64,000 bases of DNA from Diprion similis (GCF_021155765.1 NC_060112.1:9796001-9860000), one strand, 5' to 3'. Positions 35,289 to 48,561 are shown, counted from the first letter of the stretch. Notes: generated by a model from the sequence alone, not told the origin. Program-made: numbers and translations.

Positions 35289-37268
35289 ATCTCTTGTCTT
35301 TACAAGTATTTAAAGATTTTATTTCTACTTACTCGAACGTATTCGGATTTAAGTATAAAATAGTCTGGAATCACTCTAATACGTGATTGCATTTCAACAG
35401 AATTTTGTTGAAGTTTACGATGTTCGGAACCTCAATGGACATAAATAAATCACGATTGTATGGTCCGTTTGTCTACAGCTCGTTTTTCTTTTAGTTTTAT
35501 TTTTTTAGATCTCAAACTACATTTTGAAAATATTTTTCCTACTCCATGCCCATGGTTTACTCAAGTGTCATGTATACAAGGTGTTCACAAAGTAGCTTAT
35601 TGGAACGGCGTGGTAATTGTAAAAAAAATAAAAGTAGAGAAAATTTTTGACCAACCGTTGCTGTCTATTCTGTGCGCTGGGTGTTTCACATTTCATAATC
35701 TCCGAAATCACATTCAAATCGGTAATATTAAAATAGAATTAAACATTAATAATCATCGAAGTAATCATTGGTAGTTGTGAGAAATAATTTAGTATTACAG
35801 GCATCTCATTGCAAGCTTAAAAGACGGTATGGAATACTAAAAATTACGAGAAATCACGTAACAAAAGTAAAATGTACTTGTCAAATTAATATCTCGCGAT
35901 CACTTTATAACGTGTAAATAGTCACGAAATACGTAATCATGGTGTCCATTTTTATCCCTTGATTCTGTGCCTCCCTACTAACGCTTTTCCTGCGAATCTA
36001 ACATTACGACGAGATTAGCATTGCTGCCGTTTGCCAAAAGTTCTAAAGTTCTGCACTACTTATTATGACCATTGTTCAAAGACGAACGTGAACGAATCGA
36101 GGGTAGGTATAAAATGGGGACAAGTATTGTGTCGAATGAGGTAATTTCTGCTGATGGGACAACCGATGGTCGTTCACCCTAGTCTGGTGTGTAAACATCA
36201 CGGCCATGGAGGGCTCGTGCGTCCGATAAGATTAGAACCCCCGTCTACGTGCACTGGGTTCAGGATATGCGGTTCAACGTGGACATTGGAAGGATGTATC
36301 ATAAGTACGAATATTGAACGGAAGTCAATCGAACCGAAATTTGTTTCGAGAATAACTTTTTAATGTGAAAATAAATTTGATGCGGCACAAGTTCCGAGGA
36401 AAAACGTTTGGTTATTTGCGACTTCAAAAGGGTTGTATTGTTGTTGAAAATTGTAACCTTTGTTTAATTTTCATGTATAAGTCCTTATTTTTTATAGAAA
36501 ATAAGTTTACTCGATAACTATAACGTATAATGATTTTTGTACAATGTTTTTGAGATGAACTAAGCATCTGGGAAAGAAAATCATTTCATGCGATTTCTAA
36601 AGAAATAATTTATAACGAACGAAGTTACCCAGTATTCATTGAAATTGGACGAACGGATACGTTTTTTGCATTTAAAAAACGATACAATAATGCAATTGGT
36701 CCGAAGTTTGAAATTCGTGTATTTGATCGATCTTTCATTAAGAAGAGTCGTCGTTGGAATTGAATTCAACTTAATTGAATTTAGTCACAACTTCTAACTC
36801 TTCGCTTTAGTATACTTTGTTTTCGTTGTAATCACTTGATATCCATTAAATACGTTAATTTAATTGATGACAAAGAGTAAAAAACAGTGTATATATAACA
36901 CTCTTCATAACCGTTTGTGAAATGCTGTAAAGGAGCCTTGGTAACGTTGAAAATCCTCCGATTGCAGCTCGGTTTACTAAATAATAAATTAACGTCGTTA
37001 CATAACATGAGAAATTGTCAATTTCCTTCGATTAACAATCGATTCGTACGGCGATTCGACAAGGTATATCTCGTAGTCGCTTCACTTCTTGGACGCATAA
37101 CGAGCGAGAGAGCGAGTGTGTGAACGATAGCAGGGAAGTCTGTCACCCTTGGTGAGCAGGGCGAAACTTGAAACCCGTGAATGCTTCTCGACAGCCGTCG
37201 ACCACAGCTCAGACCACAGAAAGTTACTATTGATCTGTGTCACGAAAGCATGTAGCCGAGTGACCGCG

Positions 37269-37299
37269 TATATAAATGGTGGGCATATAGTATGTCAGT
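37269..37299 (+). promoter_or_regulatory. TATA box + Inr, plus strand
   Basis: TATATAAA at 37269-37276 is followed by TCAGTG with A at 37297, so the TATA box lies at about -28 to -26. No DPE at +28. This would start a transcript antisense to the long Rab32 locus, reading into the MITE and the candidate exon at 38349. Motif-based only. Confidence 0.35.
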
Positions 37300-37457
37300 G
37301 ACTACGTCCACATGTGGGATAATAATTGTGCATGAAAAATTTCCTTGGCGTTAGAACAGCCGTCAATTTTCATTATAAATTGTGCAAGCTTGAGACGTGG
37401 AAGGATATCTCATTCCAGCTCCCAATTATAGGTACTGGTGAACGTCTGTGTACATTA

Positions 37458-38068
37458 GGGTGGCGCAAAAAAACCGATTATTTTTTTTTTTTTTTTTGAG
37501 TCTCGTGTGACCAAATGTTAGTTTTTGATGTTTCAAGAGCCCACTCCAAAGGACAGTTCAAAAAAAATAGTTTTAAAAGGTCGCTCCACATTTTTTAAAA
37601 CGTCAGAGATCGTCAAAAATCGATTTTTTTTTCTCGTTACGGTATAATTTTATAGACAAAAAAAAAATAAGTTTCCGAAAGTTTCGGTTCAAAATTTGAA
37701 TTTTGAAAGGTCGCTCATAATTTTTTTTCAATTTTTTGGTGCATTTCTTTAGATCTTTTCGAGCGACCTTTTAATATTCATATTAAAATTTCATTAATTT
37801 TTTTTCTTCAATTTAGTGAGAAAGAATCGATAACAATACACCACGACATGAATTAAAAATCAAACAAAATACTGAAAAAATAATTTTTTTAATTTAATTT
37901 TTTCACGATTTTTGACAATTTTAAAATATTGCAGCGACCTCTTAAAAATTTTTTTTGTGCTGTCCTCTGGAGTGGGCTCTTAAAACATCAAAAACTAACA
38001 TTTCGTCGCACGAGACTCAAAAAAAAAAAAAAAAAAAAAAAAAAATAGTCGGTTTTTTTGCGCCACCC
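37458..38068. mobile_element. Palindromic (foldback) MITE, copy 2
   Basis: Same element as 11776-12398: identical GGGTGGCGCAAAAAAACCG ends, the same AGTCTCGTGTGAC arm blocks, and the same non-inverted centre (CACCACGACATGAATTA in both). It is 611 bases and flanked on both sides by TA (37456-37457 and 38069-38070), the expected duplication for a TA-targeting transposase. It carries the GGTCGCTC/GAGCGACC internal set. Differences from copy 1 are scattered substitutions and A/T-run length changes, so both are fairly old. Confidence 0.88.
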
Positions 38069-38348
38069 TAGTGTATATACAGTGACATTATTAGGACACA
38101 AATCATGTGAGTCCATTGGTAGATTCAACTAATTTGAGCCAAGTTTTTTTGTCTGCTTGTCAGGTTGACCAACTGATTGTAAGTTGCAGCCAAACTTGCA
38201 CGCGTTTCGAGGTTGTTTTAAGTCGAGAATTTAAGAATAGCAAAAACTTGATGGGTTTGCATTTAAATAAAAAAAAAAACAGACGATTGTCGAGGCGCAT
38301 GCACACAGGGTGTTCAGTTTCCTGAGACTGTCACGGTGTGCCACTCAG

Positions 38349-38509
38349 GGTTCAACACAAAGGTCCTTTACCCGAAGCCCCGCTCGAGCAGTTGGGTTTC
38401 TTTGACCGACGGGAATCACGCAAACGGACAGGCCACATTTTAAAGACTTTTCTACACGAGGGTGTAAACTTTCTCTGGAGTCTTCGAAAGTCAAAAAACA
38501 GTTTTCCAG
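38349..38509 (+). CDS. Candidate plus-strand exon, unrecognised
   Basis: Open frame bounded by CACTCAG and TTTTCCAG|GTACTG. It reads GPLPEAPLEQLGFFDRRESR, then KRTGHILKTFLHEGVNFLW, then SLRKSKNSFP; there is an in-frame stop just upstream (38323). Codon choice looks protein-like and it lies 1 kb downstream of the plus-strand TATA/Inr. The acceptor's pyrimidine tract is poor. No partner exon found. Confidence 0.25.
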
Positions 38510-39234
38510 GTACTGGAAATAGCTATAGTAATGACTAGTCGCACAATAGAGAACAAAGACTATTGAGATTGCCTCACAAAAACGATTGTTTGGTTTTGTT
38601 TAAGGAATAGGATTGCTTCCACAAAAAAAGTTCCACAAAGTTATTGGCATTTCTTGTTCCGATTATGTTGCACTTTTTCAATCAGAAAGTAGTCTCCTCT
38701 GTTACTTATTTGGTAAACACTGGCTCATGTACCAAATGATAAGTAAACTAGTAATCGTTTTTTTACTGTGATACATTTGCGCGATGCATTTGTGGGCTGA
38801 TTGATGTACGATAATAGAGAAACGAGTCAAAACTACCAGATAAAATGCTTTTGCATTTACCTGCTATAATCTTTGAACAAAGTCTCAATTCTATCAACAT
38901 AAATACCATTGAATATCAATGCATAAAATTGTATTAAGTGAACTTCCAGAGATTTGTTACGACGAAAAAAAAAATTCTAATATCTATACTATTATTCGTG
39001 TCTGTTTGTGGAAAAATTTCCACATAAAGTTCCTCAATGAAACATGGCTTATCTGCTGTAATCAACCGCCACCATCATCGAATTACCAACCCAATACAGA
39101 AACGAGAGTACAAGCAACGGCACTTGAGATCTAAGAAGATCCTAAGCGAGAGCTTAACGGACTCGGATACCCTGTTCCTTTTTTGAAATTCAAGAGTATA
39201 AATAATGGAGGAAAAGTAATCCTGGTTATCTCAC

Positions 39235-42200
39235 CGCGCTATCTTGACTAGTCGATCGAGATTTATCCATTATGTCTGCAATCGTCGGTGCGTTGCTCAT
39301 CGTCCTGAGACTCGCACGTCCCGTGACTTGATGATCAAAGTGCTCCGCTCGATCCTCTTCGATTCCTTGGAGGTATCCTAGGCCCGTTTCCTCGTCAAAT
39401 GTTCCCTCGAAGGTTGAAAAGGTGTCGAACTTTTGCACGCTTATGTGCCGCGCTGGGCCCCGGATATTCCCAGTGCAAGTCTGAGCCTTTGGTTCGACGT
39501 GACTTCTCGCTGGAATCACTGTGCTCGTGGAGGATTCTTCGGAAGTGTCGATCCTTCGACGTCGAAAGATTGCCCGCTTCTCATCAAGGAGTGATAACTT
39601 GCGGCGAAGTTCAAGCGGCGGTGTTTTCGCGGGATGTATCGCCGATTCTGAGTCTGATTTGAAGGATAGCTTCGGTCTCCGGATCTCGGGATTCCCGTAC
39701 TCTGGACCATCAGACCATTTCGATATCGCGTAGGGAAGTGTTGAAACCACGCAATTGGTTTTCTCGGGAGAGTCGCTCGTTTGTGTCACTTTTTCAGCAC
39801 TCTGCGTTTCGGCTGCGAATTTTTTTCAGGGTAAGGCAATGAAGAACACGGAATGCCCGATGTACAATCTTGCCAATATTTTTACATTGATGAAATTGAC
39901 TTTGAAAAATTTAAACATATTTAGCAAAATTTTCCTTCGTTAACCTGTTATTTGTCTATTTGATACGAATGGCAGTTGAAACCATGCAATCATTCTTGTG
40001 TCGTACAGTTTTAAGACGTAGAACTACAATTCTGTTAAAACGAGTGCTTCCAGAAGCTCGGAATTAAAGTGTGAATATTTTATGACAAGCTTGTCATATA
40101 ATGTTGCTGAATCAAGTCCTTTCTGCTACGTGAATTGTGTAATTCAATTTTGACAAAAATTTAGGAATGAGACACTTTGTCAACACTTAAAACCGCTAAT
40201 TGGAGCTACATCGAAAAAATTATACATCGAAGAAAGAATCTTGAACTTTGGATTTTATATATGAATTTTAAAAACTTCATACTAATTTTTCAACCATCGT
40301 GAAATTCCAACTCGGACAAATTACAAGGCAGTATAAAAAAACCAAATATTATTTGGCAAAAAAATACATTCCGAACCAAAAATCTCGATCTCCTCAAAGT
40401 GTTTTCAAATGACCTGACAATCCCATGACGCTGTGTTACAAAAGTTGAAAAATGACGATTCAATTCTGCCATGGAAAGTATAATTCTTACCGGAAGAAGG
40501 TGACCAATAACAATGAAAATGAAGTTAGCTTAACAATTTCATGTGTTTCCTCGGTCGGCATAACGCAGCCTCGTGTAATATAAAAAAAGCGACTACTTTT
40601 GGCTCACCATAAATTTTCGTCAATACTTCTCGACTCGGTATGCTTCTAATGGTCAGAGACGGTGACCTGCGCTGCACTACCGTGACGGTGCTTACAGGTT
40701 TCTCGAGGCTATCGAGCCTCGTCGATCGCGTCGGCTTGTTCGATCTCTGCTCTCCCTCCTCTCGCAGGTGTCCCTCGGCAACAACAAGCCTTTCCTTTTC
40801 AATATTTCCCTTTTCCAAGTCTCTGGCCCCCTTCCGCAGGGTGACGCCCAGCTTACAAGGGCTGTCCGATTGGCTCTGAGACTCCTGGGACGATTGGCTT
40901 TGCGAACGACTTCTGTCCCCACCTTCCGGTGTGCGTCTCGTTTCCTGTTCCGATCCCGATAATTTGAACTTGTTCAAACTGAGCTTACGGACGAGTGAAT
41001 TTGACTTCTTCTCTTTCTTCAACTTTTCCACTTTCTTTCGCGTACCCCCTATACGGAGTTATATGCACGAGATGAAATATGTTTTATTCGACTCGTTTAT
41101 AATGACGTTTCTCGTCATTACCTGCCTTGGTAATACCTGAGTTATGAAATTTTCAACAGTCTGTAGGATTCGACGAATCCGAATATTGTCGATTAGTAAG
41201 ATTATCTTATACTGTTTCGAGTCTAGATATTTTTAATCTACTACTTCTGTCGAAGTACTCAAGTTTTTTTTCTTTCCAAAAGATCAGATAGTTGTCTCTA
41301 ACAGTTTGGTTTTCGTTGAGTCGAAAATTTTTGCCTGTATGATGCGCCAATAAGTGTTTCTTTCGTTGCTCTATTACGACATTACTCTTACACGAATAGC
41401 AACCTTAATTTAAATAATCGCAGTGACGACAGTTCAATTATATTTTGATGTAATAACGAAATGACTCTGAAAAAGTGATGACAAGTTTACAAAATTATCG
41501 AAGTTGACCAGAAGAATTTTTGGTTTTTCATTTCCTCATCGCTTTCGTCGCAAATGATAGAGATCTCTTAATATTTTCAGGTAAAATGTAGAATCCATTC
41601 TATTTAATTATAGATGGAAGAAAAATCGTGTTACAATAACCGAATGAGTCCCAATGAAAACCACAAACTCAAACAAGACGTTATACTGGTCGTAAAATAA
41701 TCTTCTAAAAATTTTAAGCCAGTTGTAACAGCTGAGAACATCGTGTTAACATGAAAATGTCTTTCGAGTATTTCAAAACTATCAGAACATTCTTCTCGTT
41801 TCGTTGACGAATTGAGCTTTTTTTTTTTTTCTTTATTGAACTTTCCACTTTCCATTTGCGTTCTTAATTACCTATACGAGTCTAAAACTGACGACTTTTG
41901 ATACAAGATATATGATCGCAAGCCAGTCGATAAAATTTATCGTTCAATGAACCGATGTTAACGCTTATTGGCATGAAAACACGCATCGTACAGTCAATTC
42001 TCCAGTGCTATTCCACGACAATCGAACAAGTAATGTCGCAAATCGATCAAACTCTACAGGTATTACCAAGTGATTACGATCATCCGACTCGCGGTCTATT
42101 CAATGCCCATCAATTTTTGGAAATGAATGAGACGCGAGTGCGGCAGTGAAGTGAAGTTTTACTGTGTAACACAATTATTATCGATAACCTTTGGGACTGT

Positions 42201-42522
42201 CTTCGTCTCGCATCAGTGCGAGCTCTGGGAGCGAGGCGTCGGAGCCTCGAGCGAATGTGCGATCTCCTGGTGATTTTTTCTTGATTTTAAAAAGGCCCCC
42301 ATCCTTCCGGAAGCTCTTTTTCAGGGCGCCAAAGCGGCCACGTTTCTTCTCATCCTTGCTCGCCACTGTATCCAGACTCGAGTTACTCTCCGCCGTGACG
42401 GCGACGCACTCCGTCGACGCTCGTTCCGGGTCCTCCTTCGGATCCTCTTCCTCGAGTGACGACCGGGCAATGACGGTGTCCACCGAGCTGTCGCCCTCGT
42501 TCGCGCTGTCGTCGCGATCCAT
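39235..42522 (-). CDS. Rab32: Three exons of a disordered N-terminal region, probably the long Rab32 isoform
   Basis: Exons (minus): 42522-42189, 41048-40608, 39812-39235, joined in frame to 451 residues beginning MDRDDSANEGDSSVDTV. The sequence is charged and Ser-rich with no folded domain: a basic patch (KKRGRFGALKKSFRKDGG), KSNSLVRKLSLNKFKLSGSE, and an SQ-rich run (RSRSQSQSSQESQSQSDS), ending IADIMDKSRSTSQDSA. The last exon ends at GCG|GTGAGA in phase 0, exactly what the start-less Rab32 core exon at 33347 needs, with no other firm same-strand gene between. Joined, the protein would have 673 residues. I recall Drosophila lightoid also being annotated with long N-terminal isoforms. The exons look real; the link to Rab32 is an inference. 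The acceptor of the third exon has a weak pyrimidine tract. Confidence 0.72.
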
Positions 42523-42559
42523 CCTAAGAAACTGTCTCCACCGACGGCCGTGCTCGTCG

Positions 42560-43980
42560 TGCCTTTAATTTGTCCAATTTGGCTTCCTCGCGGAAACCCT
42601 AGAAACGGCCAAAGTGGTCGATGCTTTCGACGTTCCGAGCCGCCGTTTCGGAAGACTAAGACCTTTTGTCGAATAAACGACAAGGATTTTTTTATTTTTT
42701 TTTTATTTTTTTATTATATTTCCTTTATCGCTGATACGAGTCTTTTGGTTTCTTAGAATTCTTTCCTGTCAATTCCACCGAGATTCGTTAAGATCCGACC
42801 ATTGCCAAGGATTTTATGTTTCTGACTAACGTGAAGGAAATTTTTCAATTCTCCACCGACACCGCTGACACGGTGAATGTTAATTTCTTTCTCATGTGTT
42901 TTTCTTCTTCCTTTTCCCAGAGAATAGTTAGGCAAGCCACAAGTATGTGGAGGACCAGAAAGACACTGCGGAACTCGCAGACTCTTGATATGCACTAAAT
43001 GCGTTGACATAAAAATTGACCGAGCAAGGGTCGCACGGGCGGGGATTCCCCCTCTCGTTGGTCTTACACTCTCGAACCTTCGTACATTTACGACGACGAT
43101 ACCCGGTGTACCTTTACCTCTTTGCCCCACCCTGAAAACCACACCGCAAGTTACATCACTGCACCCATGCTTGGGAGGTTCTACTCGAGAAACAGGGAAC
43201 GGCCCGAGGAGCGATCCGGTGGAACGGTTTGAGCGGTGGTTGAATTTTACGAAGCGAATGGAAGTCACTGTGACGTACGACGAGGATTAGGATTATCTTT
43301 GAAATTTATTAGGGAGAATGCATTCGATAAATCTTCAGAATCTTGAGAATCTTTGCTCGTTCCATTTTTATTTACGGGGAAACTTTAGCTCGAGGATAAT
43401 TCGTGATGCTTGTCATTTTTTTGAACCGAGGGTGAGTCGAACCAAGTTTGAGGGGGGGGGGGGGGGGGTAATCGTAAGGGAGTGCAAGAAACTACTTTTT
43501 GTTAAATATCATCAGGGTACTATAATTGTGACAAAAATTAATTTACCAGCTGCTGGTCAAACTAAATTTCCAATAAAAAAATTGAACTTGAAAAAATTTA
43601 TTCATCACATTTGCATCGTTAATTATTCAAGTTAATTATTTATTTGAAATTGGTTGTACTTTTCTTTCTGCAATGAGAATATTATTGTGGAAGTTTGGAA
43701 CAGTGTGATATTTTAAAGTCAGTCACTGAAACAGTTCGATTCGTCTTATGAAATAAAAGATGCTTCTAGCCACCACGTATTCGGAATTCGACACTACGCA
43801 TAACGATGAAAATAATCTAGCACCGTTGTTCAGACCGTACCAATCCTTGCCTTTCCCATGTCCGCGCGTACTTTCTACCCCATCTGATACCCGAAATTTC
43901 TACTAAGTTTGGGCGCGATCGCGGGGATACGCGATTGGGTGGATCGTCGTTAATCGCAAAGATGGCGCTGATCGTTGGAA
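42560..43980. other. Upstream region of the long Rab32 locus
   Basis: Contains an open frame on the minus strand (42753-43268) that starts at GTG and has no family features, so it is treated as 5' UTR or chance. A 17-base G-run lies at 43452-43468. Confidence 0.4.
43452..43468. repeat. Poly(G) tract
   Basis: 17 consecutive G within A+T-rich DNA; length likely to be unreliable in assembly. Confidence 0.85.
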
Positions 43981-43981
43981 G

Positions 43982-44050
43982 AATAAATAACTGACCGGGA
44001 ATCGACGCTCGGTTAGTCAGTCTGATTCGAGTCTCCGGCCATTCCAGTCG
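43982..44050 (+). promoter_or_regulatory. TATA-like + Inr + DPE core promoter, plus strand
   Basis: AATAAATAA at 43982-43990 lies about 30 bases upstream of TCAGTC (A+1 at 44019, full match to Inr TCAKTY). AGTCG occupies exactly +28 to +32 (44046-44050), a full match to DPE RGWYV. The surroundings (43860-44200) are G+C-richer than the flanks. The transcript would run rightwards, divergent from the Rab32 locus. No exon of a known gene follows within reach, so the target could start here and have its coding exons beyond a long intron. Confidence 0.45.
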
Positions 44051-44199
44051 CGCTCGGAACTCTCTTGTTCTCTTCCTCTCCTCTCCAATTTAAACTGTAG
44101 ATTCTCGTCAGCCGATCGAACCTCCGTAGATTCACGCCTTCGGCCTCTGAATCTCACGGCAGCTCTCCACTTGCGAGACACAACCATTGATCGTACACT

Positions 44200-47100
44200 A
44201 ACACCTCGTACAATCTTGACACAACTTTACTACTCTGTAATAATAAGGGGTTTTTATGCCTCAGCGGCTTTTCCCCTGTGAGCCAATAAATTGCAACAAT
44301 TTCTCTTGGCTCAATTGAGTATTTAGACAAATTTATTTCGTTCTATATTTCATCCTTCAAGCCTTATTTTTATTTTCACATAGAATCACGGAAGCCTTCC
44401 ATGCGGGAAAGTTTTCCGACGCTACAACCGTAATTCGTCAATCCCAGATTTAAAGTAGCAGGGAATTTCCTAAACCTCTCGAAGTTTATAGAGTAACGAG
44501 AGGACGAGAGATCGTGTTTGCAGTGGCGATTTGATAAATAATTATTTAATACCTTTGAGAGACTTACAGCGGGTGCAACTTGATGCTTTAATAAAGATTA
44601 GCTGACTTTTATCACGTTGATCTTAATCCCTTCGAACCAACAACAAGCGCGTGTCTCACGACAACATGTGATTAAAATTACATACTTTTTTACCCAAAGG
44701 ATCCACATTGCAACGAAAAATTTACTTACACACATTGTCAAATGGATGTATATGCGTTATTTACGCATCATTTTTAGACACGGATAATGACTCGGAAAAC
44801 CTAAAAACCAGAACGAAACCAATTGACGTCAAAAAAGAAAACTTTCAGGTTCTCGTTGAAATATTTTGAAAAAAAGTATTGGAATTATTTTTTAACTATT
44901 CCCTGAAGGCTGTTTTTTCGTCAGACATTGATTAGGAATACCTAATTGTTTTTAAATATGTCAAAGAATTGCCATTTGAAACGAATTGAAACTTTTTTGT
45001 GACAAATTTTATACAAAATTTATTCTGGACCAAAACAAAAAAAAAAATAGGCTGGGCACTCTGTGTTGGACAAAAGGGCCGTCGTGTTATGAGCAAACTG
45101 ATCGTGGTCATGAGCTGGAAAATTATACATTAAGAATTGATATTAGACAATCAGTTTAGAGACTGTTACGCAATGAAATCATCGAGCATACTTATTGTTA
45201 GTATAACCGGTAGCGTATCGGGGCATCAGCGTCATGCTAAGGAGCATTTAAAATGAGATCATTGAAGCTGTTTTTCTGGTAGTCCTCGATTTTTGACAAA
45301 GTTTTCATCAAATTTCGAAGCAACAAATTCTGTGAAGGTTATTTCGTTATGAGACCCAAATTGTGTCAGTTTCATTATTTTTAGAACGGAAATTAGCAAA
45401 AAAATTACAACCTTAGGGTAGAAATTGATTTCTTTTCAACATTTTTCGTTATAAGTCCATTTTGAAAATTGGCGAGTTGATTTATGTAACTAAATTTTAT
45501 TCAAATTTGCGATAATTAATCAACGAGAAAAATATTGTCAAACAAGTTGACAAAAAATCGAATGAATTTTTGTAAAATAAGTATTATATTGGATAAATTT
45601 GAGGGATATTTCACATCCTATTCATTGCTTCTTCCTTTTTTGAATTATTGTCATTACTATGAAAGTTAAAGGCACGAGATACAGAACGTGCGCGTAGATT
45701 TGAAATTTAAACTTATATTATAAACTTCAAAATTTCGTTTCCTAAGTACGCGTTTTATTTTCTTGCAAGCAGAAGACACAACAAAAGATTCGTGTGAAGC
45801 GTAAAACGACGACGGATATTTTACTTTGAGAGTTCAAGGTCAACGCGCATTTCGCGGATAGGCTTTATCTTTATTGGTTCATAAAAATTTGTATTGCCTA
45901 AACTGTTTCAGTCTCCATATCACGCTTGTCAGGGCATCTATATCACATATCGAGAAAACTATTAAAAATTTACAAATTAAACAAACCGACGAACCGATTG
46001 ACCTGTGGAACTTTTTACGTTAGCAGCTATTTTCGGACTGCAAATCTCAACTGCATCAAAGAAGACTCAGATTACGTTAAAAGAGCGTTTCAAGCCTTTT
46101 GGCTTTTCTACACCAAAAAAAAAAGAATAATATGCAGAATACTCCAACAATTATTGCTGCTGAAGAGTCTACCAAATTTCCATTCGAATCTGAGAAGGTC
46201 AAGTCAAAACTCACAATTTTTTTCGACCTGATACAAAATCTCTCACAAACAGTTACCTATACACACGGCTTATTTCTGTTCACCTCCTAATCAAAGATGA
46301 CATATATGTGTAGCTCGCGAAAATCCGCAAAATTCTGATGAGCTTAGTATAATCATAATTGAATTAAGGCGGACGTGCGTAAGTCGGCGAAAACTTGCCG
46401 CTCGATACTCGCCGACGAATCTGTAGAATAAAATTGTGATTTTTCCTTTTTTTTGCATGATAACAAAATATCTGCACGTGTGCTCCGTTGCAAATCCACA
46501 ACGTGAAGCACATTTGCATCTGATGCAATATCCGGACGTTTCATAAAACAATCCAGTATATAATGCATATAATGTAAGCATTTCAATTCCCGATAAGAAC
46601 CTGCATAGGAACTTGTAATATCGAACGTAGTTAAGTCATAGAAGCGCCTGTGTAGTCCGAACTCACTTAAGGTTTGAGTCAGTCAATCGAAAGGCCTCCT
46701 CGACACTAACGATAACTTCAGGTGAAGAAGAGACTCTGAAAATTGAGTTCCCTTTACGCGCGGCTTCTCATCCGCGTTGCCTGCGGGATCGGATGACAGC
46801 AAAGAACAGTCCTAAGTCATCCCTCTGGCTATCTGATCGAGTGTCGAAAACCTTAGGCAGGGAAAATTGTTTTTTTTTTTCCCCTATTTAATGGCTGAAC
46901 AGAGGACTTTTTGAAAATTTTATATGCCGATAAGAAGTACAAGAATTATTATCACAGCAGAGGATGAGGTTACCGAGAATTTTGGGACCCTTAATTGCGC
47001 GTATTATTACGATTCTAGTGAGAATGAAATGCGATTAAATAAAGCGTGAGATAGACGATACCTAAAGGAATTAGGTATACATTTCAAAGCATGAAATAAC

Positions 47101-48003
47101 GAAAATTAATGGCACTAGTCGTGCCGTGCGAATAAATCATTCTTTTTTATTTACGTCGCGTTTACTACACTAATTGACATATGTATAGTGCATGCATGGT
47201 TTGATGTATAAAAAATTTGGTACTTTTGACTATGTTTATAATCGTGATGCCACTTTTAACAGCATATCTTGATCTCAAACGAAGGTTGAGTACCAGCTTC
47301 ACCATGTTTTATTTTAATTGTTTATAGCTAAAATATTTTGATGTAAATTTTTGTGTAAAACTACTGAGTCGTAATATGCAATGTTGAAAATCGTATACGA
47401 GAGTATCGAAACAAACTTTCGGGATTTCGCGTGTGTCGAATTGCATAATTGGATAGAGTTCTTGGATAGATGAGAAGGAAGATGAAAAAAACAAGCATTC
47501 AAGGAAGTTTTTCAGAATATTATTGCGGCGTGCGCAAAACATCGTTCGAATAATTCGTGGAAAATGATTTTTTTTCTTCTTTAGCCACGTTCACTGTGCA
47601 TGGGTGTTATCGCACATTATACACGTCCGAGTGACGTGGTTCTGTATTCGTAACGGTTTTGAATCACAATCAATGTGACATCGTACATTGATATTTTTAA
47701 CGAGCACCATATACTTATACTTAAGTGATTAAAAATGTATGAGATGAACCGAACTAATCTCTTAAAGTCTTGCACAACCCGTAAAAAGTTAATGTCATAT
47801 TGTTGGAGCGTTACTGTAAATCAATTCATGATAAAATTACGGGGCAAACAATTTTTTTTTTAACTTCACGCGCCAGATTACAATACGTAACAACGAGAAA
47901 AATACGAGATAAGAACGAGCTTTTCTCGAAATGACGTCGAATCGAATAAAAAATATTCGACAAGAAAATGTCGTTATTCGTAAGAAATGAAGATCGAACG
48001 CAC
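44200..48003. other. Gene-free stretch
   Basis: Short open frames only, none with family features or good splice borders. It may be the first intron of a transcript from the 44019 promoter. Confidence 0.45.
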
Positions 48004-48201
48004 CTTTCTCTGTCTTCTGGCGTCTTCCTGTTTACTGTTTTCACTGAAATTCATGTTCAGGTCTAGATATAAATGGTTATTGTTGACAAGCTGCGGTGGA
48101 GGTTCCATCGGCGGAGGGTTGGCTTCCTTTTTGTGCCTCATACGTCTCTCGGTGCGTTCTTGCCTGGTGCGTAAAACCAGCATCACGTTACGGCCTAGCA
48201 T
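48004..48201 (-). CDS. Candidate coding exon, basic/proline-rich, unrecognised
   Basis: ATG at 48201 opens 66 codons ending at a donor (AGAAAG|GTGCGT), phase 0. It reads MLGRNVMLVLRTRQERTERR, then a Pro-rich run (EANPPPMEPPPQLV), then NMNFSENSKQEDARRQRK. The frame is also open upstream to 48252, so this may be internal. Together with the open frame at 48562-48755 it may belong to one minus-strand gene. Confidence 0.35.
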
Positions 48202-48353
48202 TTCCTCAATTTTGACAATTTTTATAAAACTGATTTGGAAAATCGATCCCACGTTATCGGTACGATTGCCGCGTTAATTTTCTTTCAATAATTTTTTTCG
48301 CAGTGATTTAATACTTCTGGTAAAAACTTTCTTCACGAATATTATGATTAGGA

Positions 48354-48388
48354 TTATTATTATTATTATTATTATTGTTGTTGTTGTT
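48354..48388. repeat. Compound (ATT)n(GTT)n microsatellite
   Basis: About eight ATT units pass directly into four TTG/GTT units; on the minus strand it reads as an Asn run in one frame. Confidence 0.9.
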
Positions 48389-48561
48389 ATCGTTCCGTAC
48401 TTTTTTTCTCACATCTAGGGCATCGAAGCCATTTTTGACGCACTGATCACGAGTCACAACTTGCAAGCAAGTAAAGAAATTCGAGAACAGTTTTTTCGGA
48501 TTATCGGCTTTCAAGCACGATCAATAAAATTTCAGCACATAACAGCGTTCGACAATTTCAA

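Larger units (their letters stand above)
33600..37457. other. Large intron of the long Rab32 model
   Basis: No reliable minus-strand exon. It contains a 23-base poly(T) run (35266-35288). At its right end, on the plus strand, are a TATA/Inr pair (37269-37297) and the second MITE copy. Confidence 0.5.

Noticed and set aside
42753..43268. 171-codon minus-strand open frame
   Set aside because: Begins at GTG, lacks any family feature or splice borders, and lies in a G+C-richer upstream region where long frames arise by chance.
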